Assembly (NCBI GenBank): GCA_009103225.1
Contig: RHPI01003642.1
Location: 1,249,566 to 1,313,565 of the forward strand
Reading direction: 5' to 3'
DNA: 64,000 nucleotides
From: Chlorokybus atmophyticus
Taxonomy: Eukaryota > Streptophyta > Chlorokybophyceae > Chlorokybales > Chlorokybaceae
In this document: piece after piece, positions 48,108 through 59,205 of the stretch
Numbering within the stretch: the stretch's first letter is position 1
Layout of the letters: every line of letters begins with the position of its first letter
The notes under the pieces: model-generated
Told to the model about the DNA's origin: nothing
Database searches by the model: none
The model's input: only the letters and a program-made list of their open reading frames with translations
Made by a program: the position numbers and the translations under genes

Positions 48108-48610
48108 AAATAAACCTGTTCGCAAGCAGCACTGGCAGTGGGTCCACGATGTGAGTCTGGCTATGTCCCGGCTTTCTGTGCACCAGGTGTTGGGTGTTGC
48201 GGCATTGTACAATGCTCCTATCACCCTAGAAGCTCAGGCAGAATCTAGGCGTTTCTGATATATACACAGTTTTGGTGCTGTCTGTAATGTTATGAATAGT
48301 GTCTGCCATGTTTGTCTGGTTGATTGGATGCAACCAATCAGGATGCTGAGACTTAACTGAAGTTTCCAACAGTCATCTGAGCTGTGTACTGGGTAGGCAG
48401 CTGCATATGCTAGCTGTCACATGACAGTATGCATAGTGCGAAATGAGCTTCCCATATGCTCTGCCCATTCACCGTGTACATCAGTGTTCGCAGGGCTGCC
48501 AATTGTTACTACCCGTTCCTCATTGTTCAAAAGCTGCTCTGCTAGATAAGTCGCACGCAAAGTGTGAAACACAACAGCATCACAACATGCAGCAGTGGGA
48601 ACATACCATG
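48108..48610. other. CAO 3' flank, no gene recognised
   Basis: A TGTAA polyadenylation-type signal occurs near 48284 (CTGTAATG context). This would fit green-algal 3' ends, but the motif is short. Confidence 0.35.
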
Positions 48611-48960
48611 CTTAATCTCTACACCAGCAGTTCTCCACCGAGCTATCTACTCTACCCTACACGTTAAGCCCTTGCCCGGCTCGTCAGACCAGCGTGCATG
48701 GTATCCTGCAATCACCTGCACCGCGGCTATGGTTAGTGACCCACCTCCCTGCACCGACAGCAGCAGCAGAGCCAAAGGACTCCCCCGCCCTCCTCCACAA
48801 CTCCGCCGCCCACTCCCCGCGCAATCGCTGCTGCCGAAATTATTGCCAAGCCAATTAGGGTTAGATTTATTGCAGCATGCAAGTGTGACGTCAGCAATTG
48901 ACGACGTCGCCTGTGCCGTTGCCGTGTGTCGTCACTGTGTGTGCCTCCTCTGCCACATGG
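48611..48960 (+). repeat. Dispersed direct repeat R1, copy 1
   Basis: About 330 bp from CTACACCAGCAGTTCTCCACC to GACGTCGCCTGTGCCGTTGCC. It is repeated in the same orientation at about 50805-51120 with scattered substitutions and small indels. There is no inverted terminus and no coding family recognised. Confidence 0.8.
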
Positions 48961-49230
48961 GCAGACGGTTCTGCACCTCATGTACTTTATCGACTTTTCT
49001 TGTACTCTTTGCGCTATCATGACTCTCGAGATGGGCTCTAACATCTGTGCTATCTATCTACGCATGTAAGGCACTCCCAGTCGAGCACCGTGAGTGACCC
49101 CTAGCCACAACATGCCACACACATGCACAGCGCGAGCACACGGCATGCACACGTATGCCGTAGCATAAGTTAGCCACGCGCAATCCCGCAAGGGTTAGCG
49201 CCACGACTTGCCTCTGAAATGGCCGCCGCA

Positions 49231-49344
49231 GCACTAGAGCGTGGTGTGTACAAATGGTATGAGAAACACAGCAGCTGTTATTGTAATTCACACCTTGCAT
49301 GCGACCAATCTAGCATACCATCTGTACACACCACGCCCTAGTGC
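49231..49344. repeat. 31-bp inverted repeat with 52-base loop
   Basis: Arms at 49231-49261 and 49314-49344 match at 29 of 31 positions, beginning GCACTAG(A/G)GCGTGGTGTG. Possible foldback element or hairpin RNA gene. Confidence 0.85.
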
Positions 49345-49489
49345 ACAACCTGTAGAAATGGGCGCATACCATCTGTGTGGCACCACCGTTATCGAGGAGG
49401 GGGTGACAAAGGTTTTTACTGCGAATGACTTGCATGCTATCTCAACAACTTGTTTGTGCAAACAGCCAGTGACTAGCTACATCGCCATG

Positions 49490-50136
49490 CGATAGACATC
49501 CCCATGGGCAATGGTGCGGGGTGTATATCGTAAAATACGATCTGTTCACTTATGAGGTGGAGTTTGTAGACAAGCTGGTGGTCTAAGGACTGCATCCGGG
49601 GGCGCTCAAGTTTGCACGTCATGTTCTGCGTTGTGTGGATGATGTGCTTGTAGTGGCGCTCCCAGAGTTCATGCAATGCATGTGTCTGGATCCAGCTGCA
49701 CTTAGGGGGGGACCTACCCCCGACACATGCTAACACTGTTGTCAGAACAAGGGGTGTGTATTCCGTTCCGAGACTTGTTGATATATTTCATACACCACTG
49801 GGCCTGGCAACGCGGGTCTACAACAAGCTCAATACTGCACCCTTCAGAATTTTGCCACGGCCCCGTGCTCCCCATCAAGACATCAAGAATTCCAAGACTG
49901 CGAAGTTGGGGGTAGTGGTGTCACAGTTTATACGCTTTGCACGCATATGCACCTTACGTGAGCACTTTCTGGATGCCATGGTCCAGCTGATGAGGGACAT
50001 GCAGAGAGATGGCTATGTGATGCGGGCATTGTTGGCTCAATTGCGTGCCAAGATTTTCAGAATGACAAATTTGGTGTACGGGGGAGATTACCAATCCCTT
50101 TACTTGCAAATGGCCAAGAGGTGTGCTATGACATAG
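49490..50136 (+). pseudogene. Reverse transcriptase relic, copy 1
   Basis: Broken plus-strand frames. FARHVLRCVDDVLVVALPEF (about 49610-49670) carries the catalytic xxDD box with Cys for Tyr. Further on come ATRVYNKLNTAPFRILPRPR, then AKLGVVVSQFIRFARICTLR and VQLMRDMQRDGYVMRALLAQ (about 49800-50060). The C-terminal block (R..RICT…F……L…M…GY) is like Penelope-type or related non-LTR reverse transcriptases. The same block occurs at 52740-53200. The exact class cannot be fixed from these pieces. Confidence 0.7.
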
Positions 50137-50804
50137 TAAGCACGCCATTACTAGCCAACAGGTGAGTGAGGTAAGTGAGGTAAGTGTGGTTGTTGTTGTG
50201 ATTATTGTGGGTGTCGGGAGCAGTACTACTGCCTGCACACACAGTCTATGTGGGTCTGCTTGCTGCTGTACCGTTGTGCTGATATGACTGGGTATGCCTG
50301 TGTATGCCTGTATAGGTGTATGTGATGATATACCTATGTAAGCATGTGCGGGTGATTGTGACTGCTAACGATGCATTGGTAACCGTTGAGACTTTACCAC
50401 CAGCGCTGAAAATCGTACAAACGGGTGGCGGCGCAGCAACCAGTCATTTGCGCAACACCCAGCACACGCCCTACTACGCCCTGCTCTGCCCTTCCCTTCC
50501 CTGCTACCCTTGCTACCCTTGCTACCCTTGCTTTTGCTGTTGCTGCTGTGGAGGTGTGAAGACCTGAGACTGACCCAGCGTCTGCATCTGCGTTGCGTCA
50601 GGTCTACTACTTGCTCCTGCCCTTGCCCTCGCCCCTGCCTACCTTGCCCTCCGCCTCGCATGCACTTAGCCTGGTTGCCCCTACCATTGTTAATTGATTG
50701 TGCTTGTTCGTGCCTGCCTGTCTGCTTACCGCTGTGCTGCTGTGCTGCTGTGTGTGTTTGAGCGCTTGCATGCCATACTTGGACAGCGTGTGCCATGCTT
50801 ACAC
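50137..50804. other. Spacer, no gene recognised
   Basis: Low-complexity CTGC/CTTGCTACC repeats at 50500-50550 and pyrimidine-rich sequence. No recognisable coding content. Confidence 0.5.
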
Positions 50805-51125
50805 TCTACACTAGCAGTTCACCACCGGGCTACCTACTCTACTTAACACGCTCAGTCCTTGCCCCATTAGTTAGGTCAGCATGCATGATGTCCAGCAATC
50901 ACCTGCACCGCAGCTACCATTAGCGACCCGCCTCCTTCCTTGCAGCGACATCAGCAGACTCAAAGGACTCCCCCACGCTTCTCCACAACTCCGCCACCGC
51001 CGCCCACTCCCCGCTCAATTGCTACTGCCGAGGCTGCCGCCAAGCTAATCGCGGTTAGCTTTCGTGCAGCATGCATGTGACGTCAGCAAGCGACGACGTC
51101 GCCTGTGCCGTTGCCGTGTGTTATT
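50805..51125 (+). repeat. Dispersed direct repeat R1, copy 2
   Basis: Second copy of the 48611-48960 repeat. Both copies share CAAAGGACTCCCCC and GACGTCGCCTGTGCCGTTGCC and end near the GTGTGT(C/T) junction. Confidence 0.8.
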
Positions 51126-52735
51126 CAGGCCGTTTCTACTTCCGCAGGAAACATAAACATGGCAAACTGTTGTCAGCATGCGATGTCTGTCAATGCTGCA
51201 TCTGTGATGCAAGAGCGGTGTGGCCATGGCATGCGGGTGGTAGATCTTACAACACATTACAATCACGACCACATGGACAAGGTAGCATAGACACTCTATT
51301 TACATATGTACATGGTTACGTGCAGCATGGCATGATGTTCTCGCGTCACACACGGTCAAACACACACGTTCATTACGCACATTGCACATGCTCACGCCTG
51401 CGCACACCGCCCATGCTGGTGGTACAAGGCCCTTCAACTACTAAGGCGGACGCGGCGCTCGCGTTGCGTATTTTCATGTATGTTTGTGTCTAAGGCTGTG
51501 TGATGTGTGCGTTTATGCATGGTGTAGCACTGATAGCCAACACTTGCACATCAGTGGTAGTAGTGAGTTTGGTAGAAGCTCTAGTGCTTTGTGTGCTGAA
51601 GCTCATTCTATGCAAGGCACTTGTATGGAATGAATATTGCACATTGGCTGCAAGGTCTCCATGTAGTAAACGGTTTTTATGATAAATAGTCAAATACTCC
51701 TACCACGTGCGCACATGTGCTGGCTGCCATGCAGGTAGTCTGCAACTGCTGCTGGGTCGTTGTTGTCACCCACTCAACGCCACCCCTGCGGATGCTATCG
51801 GCACTTACTTGCATTGGATCCCTAGCCAGCTCTTTAATGTATATAAATATTTTTTATTTCCTTTTCGTTAGCTTGATTTAAGTGTGCAAATGCATCCGCA
51901 TGATTGCGTATGTATGCATTGGATGTTTGGAATTCTGTGCAAGCATTGGTATTGGTCTCTTATGTGAGATGAGCTACAAATTGCCACTTATCCTCTGGTG
52001 CACGAGTGCATGGAACAAGTGCTTTAGCGGCATACTGAATATCGCCGCTCCATGGGATACAAGGCAACCCCAAAAGCAGCGACGCGCTTACCACATCTAT
52101 ACATGACACTTCAACTTCAAAGATGTTGCAAATCCACACTTCACTGCTGCAGCACATGAAACTTCTCTGCCGGTCGTGATTGTTTGATTGACACGTGCAT
52201 GCAAGATACTTATGCCTGTGTTTGATTAGCTGTGGGCAAGTGCTATAGCCAGGTGTGACGACAAGTTGGGTGCTTCAACACTTCTAAGGAGTACAGCCAT
52301 TGCTTCAGCACAGGAACATTACACGGACAACCTCAGGTAAGCTGTTGCCTTTGTCGTTAGCTTCATATGACTTCACATTGTTACAAAGATATAAGCCATG
52401 ATGACTTGCTGGCATGTATGTCACAATTGGTGCATGAGCTCTTTGCGTTCGCAACATTGCAACGCAGGTGCTGCTGCCTTCAAGTTAACTTAAATGAAAA
52501 GGGTGTTACAGCACCAGTAGGTGCGAAACATGGCAACCAAGACAGATATTGCCACTGTCAAGTTCTACATTGCGGACGCTCTGACACCCTGTTGGAAGGG
52601 ATGTCAGCGTACTTGCTGAGTAAATCTGTACGCCATCACTGCATGAGATCAGCGGCACAAGCAAGCTATAGGGATTCCAATAGGCACCAATGCGGGTGTT
52701 TACTTGGCTAATTTCTACTCAGGCAAAAAAGAACT
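51126..52735. other. Region without recognised gene
   Basis: A few open frames of 60-140 codons (51071-51493, 52367-52711) have no identifiable motif. Part may be upstream sequence of the reverse-transcriptase relic that follows. Confidence 0.4.
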
Positions 52736-52739
52736 AAAC

Positions 52740-53200
52740 TAAAATTTGTCTATGCACGTAAAGCGCAAGGCCTAACGGATCTATTGGCTAAGTGGTGCAT
52801 GTCGGTCCGAAGGTATGTAGATGATGTCCTCGTTATAGACTTGCAAGAGTTTGCTGACGGGATAACCGGGATAACGCCCTGGGTGGAGGCATCTATTCAC
52901 AACAAACTCTCGCTTACACAGTCTGCACTTGGTACTTCCATTGCATCTTTGAACATGACTTTCTTTTGAACTGCTGACGTGGGCTTCCGTTCACAAGTCC
53001 AATGTAGGTTGAGTAAATTGCAACTTGAGAGCATTCCGAGACGAAGGGCTCCACACTCTTCAACCAACATTTCATCACAGGCTAAGTTGGGGGTTGTATT
53101 ACAAGGCACCCATTTTTTTGCGTCTGAGCACATACATGGCTCGTTTTCTTGCTGTTATCGTCGCAATATGTTTTCCCAACCGGCCGACTAAATTGGCAAC
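52740..53200 (+). pseudogene. Reverse transcriptase relic, copy 2
   Basis: KFVYARKAQGLTDLLAKWCM leads into SVRRYVDDVLVIDLQEFADG (52800-52860), with an intact YVDD box. The frame ends at TGA 52967. In shifted frames SKLQLESIPRRRAPHSSTNI and SSQAKLGVV follow, matching copy 1. It is truncated and frame-broken. Confidence 0.75.
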
Positions 53201-53325
53201 GGCCGTGCACCTGAGGATACTCATTTAGACTGTCGTGGCTCAGTCCACCTGTAATCTCGATACAGGGACCTTATAGTAACTTCCGTTACTATTAGGCCCT
53301 TTTTGTTACAATTTAGTCTTTATTA

Positions 53326-53680
53326 GTTGACTATGCCTAAGTAATAGGCGCCTGTCATTTACCTATCAGGCCTTAGCAGGTGACTATGCCTAATTAGTAG
53401 CCACCTGTTAGTTACTTTCCAGGCCTTAACAGCTGACTTTTTGTAATTAACAAGCACCTATTAGATACACATCAGGCTTTACTAGGTGACTACAACTAAT
53501 CAACGGGCACCTGTAAGTTACACATAAGGCCTTAACAGGTGGCTACACCTAATTAGCAGGCACTTGCAAACACATCAGTCTTACTTAGGTGACTTAGCCT
53601 ATGTGACAGGCACCTGCAGGTTACACACCAGTCCAGCGCAGGCGACTACGCCTAATTCACAAGCACCAATTCGGTAATTA
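53326..53680. repeat. Tandem array of about seven ~53-bp units with CAGGTG/CACCTG palindromes
   Basis: Each unit reads roughly CAGGTGACTAYGCCTAATTA then RCAGGCACCTG, then a spacer such as TTAGTTACACATCAGGCCTTA. Units are diverged, at about 70-85% by eye. Confidence 0.8.
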
Positions 53681-54034
53681 TCGATAAAATAAGGCATTCT
53701 TTAAGCAACTGAAAATGACTGATGCCTAGCTGTTGTTATATATGTATTTGCATATCATGACTACACGCGACTGTCACTGACTGCCAGCATCGTGATGTGC
53801 ATGTGCTGTGTACAGGTACCTGAAATGTGTATAGTGTCTCTCAGTCACTTGCCAAGGCTTGTAGTTCAGTTATGTAACTGGAACGCCTGCAATTCTGTTG
53901 TATATCATAGGGATGCAAGTATTGACATGTATGAGCATAATGACGATTGACTGAGCTGGTTTAACATGCACAACACTCAGTCACAAGAGCCTTGTAGCTA
54001 TGTACACTACCAGCTAAACGAACTACCAACTGCG

Positions 54035-55852
54035 CTACAGCTCCTCCCCATCATCGTTTTGCTCGTCATTATGGAACAAAGCACCACGCACTGGGGCTTG
54101 TGGAGGAGACGTCGGAGCCTGCTCTTCCTCCTTAAACGGTTGTGTCAGCCAATCAAATGCCGCTTCTGCCTCAGCGAGCGGGTCACGAGCTGCTGTCTTT
54201 TGCGGCCGGCGCCGATTGGGATCTTTCATGTATTCGACACAAGATGCACTGCGGCGTTTCACAAGAGTGATTGGCTGGAGGGCTGCGTACCGATGCCTCA
54301 TCTCCCGCTTCATTGACACGATCATGGTGTTGATTTCGCTAAGGTACTCTTCATGTGTGTCGATGCTGGCAGCTAGGAGAGGGTCTCCATCCTGGCCCTT
54401 AAGGATGCGCTCCATCTGCGTAGTTTACATGCATGTCTTAGTGGCATCGAAAATTACTATTCACTGCAACGCGTCTGCAAGCCTGTAGTTTGGGGCTACA
54501 GCATTTCTGAATTGCTAATTATGGAGTTTAGAGTGCTCACCGTAAGCAACAGGTATGCGAGGTGGTTGACTGTCAGCTGCCGGCGACCAGGTGTAGTAAC
54601 GGCGTAAGATCAGCATTGCACGATCATTTGCCAGATTATGGGATTGCCCCATTCATGGATGTATCTCCTCCGCTCCGAATTTGCATTGTTGGTCACCTCA
54701 AATCTCCGCCATGACTTGTCTGCGACAGTCATACCAACAAGACATTAGTCACGATATAAATAGTTCAAGTTGAGCCTGCAGGCTATAATAGTGCATGTAA
54801 CTTACTTTGGAGCGCGTTGCGCATCTGGGCTTTTTGGGTCTCGGGGTCCAATAGGGCGTTGACGTGCCTGATTGAATCGGTTACAATAGGCCAGATGCGT
54901 ACGTGTTTATGGAGGCCGAGTAAGAAGGCAGTGTTGCATAACAGACATTGTGCTGAGGGACCCAACTCACTTGCGCTTGTTGCTGTTAAACAATGTCCAC
55001 TTGTACTCCTTCTCAAGGACATGCTTGATCTTGGTGACGTTCTCAGACCGGATTTCCGTAGCTTTCTTCAAGGCGACACTCCAGTGGAAGGGGCACTTCT
55101 TAGGAGTCCAGTACACCTCATAGAACTTAGCCGCATCGGCCTCGTCGTCATGGTCGAAGCCAACTACCTGTCACGGGCCGGTTGGTCACTGGCACGGTGC
55201 AGTGCGGTCATGAAGCATTTACAGCACGTGACACATGACGTTACGAATAGTGTCCTCCTTGGGATAAACGTGGCTGTCTACCTAGTGGCCGTTTATGATT
55301 TCAACGACGGCATCTGGCAAATGCTGTCCACAGAAGAACAATCCGTTACACACATACACACAGTGTCACAGTGTCACATAATGCTTACCTCGTTGCCAAT
55401 CTTCCACTTGCTTGGGGAAGGGTTGCTAACGGCCGAGGTTGCCACATCATGGCCAAATGCGTTTGGGTTGGGGGTTCCAATCGACCCTCTGCAAGCACAA
55501 CCACATGAGTTATGCTGCCAGCCATGCAAGATGCAACCCTCACATTTGAGAAAGAAGAACAGCGTGCACAGTGTATCCAGAACGCATGCGGTCAGTCACT
55601 GTGCCAGCCATGAAAGAAGCAAGCATCCAAGTTGAAAGTTGAGCAAAAAGCAACGTGCATCAAAGACGCATGCAGTCTAGCTTGCCCTTGCGACTGCGGT
55701 GTCAGGTGGAGTTGTTGTGATGTGCTGGGCGTTAGCGCGGGGTCTTGCTGCGATTGGTTGGCGACGGTTGCCTGGTTGAACATTGGGGGCAATGTGGACA
55801 ACTGGCGCCGACCTCCACGACGAGGTGCACTTACGGATGGACCACGAGGCAT
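54035..55852 (-). CDS. Hypothetical multi-exon gene, unrecognised
   Basis: Minus-strand pieces with plausible splice sites: 55852-55592 (Pro/Gln/Thr-rich, starts MPRGPSVSAPRRGG); about 55500-55389 (GTPNPNAFGHDVATSAVSNP, donor GAG|gtaagc); about 55340-55298 (HLPDAVVEIINGH); 55167-54971 (VGFDHDDEADAAKFYEVYWT, then CPFHWSVALKKATEIRSENV and LEKEYKWTLFNSNKRK, with clean acceptor and donor); and 54415-54035 (charged, coiled-coil-prone, ending in acidic residues). An in-frame TAG after IINGH and an unresolved exon near 54900-54800 suggest an incomplete model or a decaying gene. I recognise no family. The 272-codon plus-strand frame over the same DNA is probably its shadow. Confidence 0.4.
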
Positions 55853-56039
55853 CTCTCTAACTAATAGTCGGGTGCCGCCTAATTAGCTGATAGTGGCGCT
55901 GTCGCCTCCAACGCTGCCGCCGCCGGTTGGCCCGTCCGGATGTACGAGGCGCAAAAACGAAAATACGGCGGTTTTGAACGTCTAGTGTCCCGCACTGAAG
56001 TCGCACTTGTAGTGCGTCCTTGCTCCTATGGTTGATGGT

Positions 56040-56215
56040 ACGACTTATGCATTCGTGCCATCCATGCTTCGTCCAACCATTGGTAACAATGGTTGTGTCG
56101 TAACATTTATGGTACGACAGAGGCATCTCTCGTCCAACCCCAGCCATTGTAAGCATTGTACAATGGCTCTGTCGTACCATCCATGGTAGGATAGAGGCAT
56201 TGCTCGATCAGCCGA
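56040..56215. repeat. Repeated ATGGTACGACAGAGGCAT units
   Basis: Three imperfect units of ATGGTACGACxxAGGCATT and CTCGTCCAACC type, with small CCATTG…CAATGG palindromes between them. Confidence 0.6.
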
Positions 56216-57061
56216 AATGAGAGCTAGCGTGCACTCACCTAAACACGCTTCATTGATGGCTGGATAATGGCACGCAGGGGCACCAGGTCAATGACGGGTC
56301 GAATGTCAGGCATAGTGGGCCTGGGTTTGACTAGAAGACTGAGGACCAGGAGTCGGAAGCGGCGGCGGCGGCGGCGTGGCACATCTTGCGAGAAGTTGTG
56401 GTCGTAAGAGTTCAAGCAGCGAAGCCAGCTACTACCGGGCGCCACGTCATGGATCATGGCAGGCGTCAGCAATGGGGCTGCCCAACATGCATCACCAATA
56501 TTTGACAAAGCAGCAGGCAAGCTATTAAGGACCATCTTCACACAGAGAGCTGCTTGGTAACTTGCAACAAGGAGTGGATCAGGAGCTGCAGTCCTTGGAG
56601 CCCCTTGTCAGAACCATGCAAGATTAATTGCGGCTGTAAAAACAAGCACAAAGGAATGCAGAGGTACGCTCATCCGTCACATGTATTTCCTTGCAAAAGC
56701 TATTTGTTTTTTAGCGCAGTCCATGTGATACATATAGCGTGGCTGTAGGCCTCTATTATTCACCCATACCCACCCTACAGTCAAGCCGACATAGCGGAAA
56801 GCCAGAGCCAGGCGGCGGTATGTTGTTGCCAATCTCGCTGTGCATGTTGATTGCATGCACCTCCATTGCATGCCTACCTTTGCATGCTAGGATGTGCGTG
56901 AGCGTGCGAAGTCGCGCGCGCGTGCCGAACGAAGTAGGCTGGGTTTGAGCACAGGAGCGCGTGGCCATTTGTCCGGCATTCGACCAATAGTGCATCAACA
57001 AGCAATGCCGCAGGTGACTATTCGAAGCAACCAACCGATGACGGTGTGACGAAGTTGACTA

Positions 57062-57430
57062 TTGCAATTGCATTGTCGCAAGCATGCAGGTAACCCACAT
57101 GTGATTGGTTGCCAGCACCACAATGCACTAAGTCCTGTTAGAGCTCCTATGCAAGCCTGCATTCAATCCTATCAATTGGTCCTGCAATCTTACTTGTGGA
57201 TGGGCGCGGCGGCAATGCGGCATCAGTTTAACATGCATGTTGGCCTGTTGAATCTCGACATGTCCATTGAAGCAGTGGCGCATGATGTGCGAGGGTGGCG
57301 GGGAGAGTGCACCCAATACCACCTTGTTAGCCCCCATGGCTTCCCCTGCTCCATGCAGCCCACAGCCATTGAGGTAAGTCGTTGTCTTTTATGCTCGTGC
57401 CTTGGTAAATATGCGTTAGGCACTGCATAA
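57062..57430 (+). CDS. Unrecognised frame at left of the 57-62 kb island
   Basis: 122 codons including HVGLLNLDMSIEAVAHDVRG and STPFGFPCSMQ-like composition. A GT donor follows TAIE (about 57374). A proline-rich stretch at 57454-57657 may continue it. No family recognised. Confidence 0.3.
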   Translation: MQLHCRKHAGNPHVIGCQHHNALSPVRAPMQACIQSYQLVLQSYLWMGAAAMRHQFNMHVGLLNLDMSIEAVAHDVRGWRGECTQYHLVSPHGFPCSMQPTAIEVSRCLLCSCLGKYALGTA

Positions 57431-57904
57431 GCTTATATTCGTCCTTTGCAACTTTGCAAGCCATCATATCCTGGGTCCTGTATTCAGCCCCCCTGGCTGG
57501 TGCACAAGTGGTCTCACCTGCCGCTCCTGCTCCCCTCGCAGCCAGAGTGCAACCACCTTTCGCGACACCAGTCCTTCATGTACTGCCATCTCCTCCACGA
57601 GCAGCACCGGTGATTGCGGGGCAAAAATCCTTCTTGCCGCCACCGGCGAGACCATAGCACAATGCAACAACCGCTGTGGCTTCTGCACCTACCTTACCCC
57701 ACTCGCCGCAAGTTGAAGCCGGCAGTCTGCCCCAAACTCAGGTCCTTTATTAGACACTGTGACTCTTGCCGTCCACAGTTGGACACACCATTTGAGTGCT
57801 GTATGCGCATGCAGCAGGGGTCACCACCTGCCAGCGAGTCATCAGAGGAGCTGGCCGCAACCCGCATGCGGCCATCAGTCAGTGGTAGGTGGCCAGCTCG
57901 CCTC

Positions 57905-58607
57905 ATGGGACCATTTCAATGCGTCAACGGATGGTAATTGCTTCTACTATTGTGTATTTCGCGCCAGGCCATCCATAGCATAAAGTGTCTTGGATGATCA
58001 TAAGGGCCCCAGCACGAGCAGATTTTGGGCCATGCTGGACACCATAGACAACGGCGGTAGGGGGGACACTCTCCGCAACATCACCGCCAAGGCTGTCGAT
58101 GCAAGCGTGGCGAGCAGAATCCTAGACTTCTGCAGAGCCACTGGTGCCGCGGGAGAGATGGTGTAGTATTACGACAAACTGCCTGCAATCATGTTAGCTG
58201 ATGTCAATTACAACAACATAGCCATGGCCAAGGTGCGACAGATCGTGTGGAGAAAAGATGTGTACGTCGAGCACCTGCAGATGACCATGTTTGCCAACAA
58301 GCTGGGCTTGTTGGTTGGCTGCGTGACCGTTTAGCGCGAGCATGGGGAGTGGGTGCCACGGCCCGGCAGCGCAGTTTGGGTTGGAAATAAAGAAGCCCCC
58401 AATTCAGCCCTGGTGGTGGGCAACACTGCTCCTGATGAGCCAGAAGCACACTTTTGGCTCCTCAAGCCTGCAAGCACCGAACAGTGGTCGTGGCTTATGC
58501 ATGAAGTGCCACCGGAGGTAACAGACCTGATCGAAGAGTGGCGGAATGGCGTTGCCAATTCCCCGCTACCACCGGCTGTGACCCAGAGTGCTGCGCCAAC
58601 GCCTTAG
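57905..58607 (+). pseudogene. OTU-like cysteine protease relic
   Basis: The plus-strand frame gives FNASTDGNCFYYCVFRARPS, where DGNC is the OTU active-site Cys loop. In the same frame, past stops, come DVYVEHLQMTMFANKLGLLV (OTU region before the last strands) and EAHFWLLKP (position of the catalytic His). TAA follows RPSIA (about 57980), TAG follows GEMV (about 58166) and TAG follows VTV (about 58332). OTU proteases cleave ubiquitin chains; they occur in eukaryotes, large DNA viruses and some retroelements. The assignment rests on motif order alone. The gene is dead. Confidence 0.6.
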
Positions 58608-58906
58608 GCCTCGCCTTCGTGTGCTAGGCAAGAAGTAGCCGAGTGTTCTGCACATCTTGGCTCCCCTCAAACACAGCCACATGCTCGCAATAACAATTCA
58701 GCACCCTCCCTTCCCGCTGCGGAGACTCACCTGCCACCGCACTCTGACCATCCGGAGGCATCTCCATCAAAAAGCAGTTGTAGCTCGCCCTCTCCCTCTC
58801 AGCTTGCCACATTAACACCCCCCCACCCCCCCACCCCCCAGCCTGTCTTGTTGGTAAAGAGATTTATTGAAGTGTCCTAAAAGCTGCGCTGAAAAACAAA
58901 GGCTTC

Positions 58907-59128
58907 ATGCTCGACCTCATGAAGCAACATGAGGTCGTAGAGGAACGGGAGGCAACCAACAAGCGCAAGGCTGTGGAGCAAGAAGATAACGCCTTACCTC
59001 CTCTGAGTGACAGTGCCACGGAGAGCGCCTGCCAGGATGTGCAGGTTGACACAAAAAAAAGGAGAAAGGTTGTTGGAACAAAAGACGCTGGCAGGACCAA
59101 AAAAAGTGAGGCATCGTTACAATATTAG
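58907..59128 (+). CDS. Small Lys/Glu-rich frame, unrecognised
   Basis: 73 codons, with a coiled-coil-prone start (MLDLMKQHEVVEEREATNKR) and a KKRRKV nuclear-localisation-like motif. It may be the tail of the preceding OTU-like gene or an independent small protein. Confidence 0.3.
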   Translation: MLDLMKQHEVVEEREATNKRKAVEQEDNALPPLSDSATESACQDVQVDTKKRRKVVGTKDAGRTKKSEASLQY

Positions 59129-59205
59129 AAGAAGCAGAGCGCCTTGAAGCCTCACTGGAGCTGATTGTGTGTCCTGAGTAGGCATAGGCGGGTTTACAGC
59201 GTTAA

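Noticed and set aside
53326-53680. CRISPR-like array
   Set aside because: The units are diverged along their whole length, there are no unique spacers of constant size, and the sequence is nuclear eukaryotic DNA.
54817-55635. 272-codon plus-strand frame
   Set aside because: The antisense strand shows splice-bounded, more protein-like segments. The plus frame has no motif and a composition typical of an antisense shadow.
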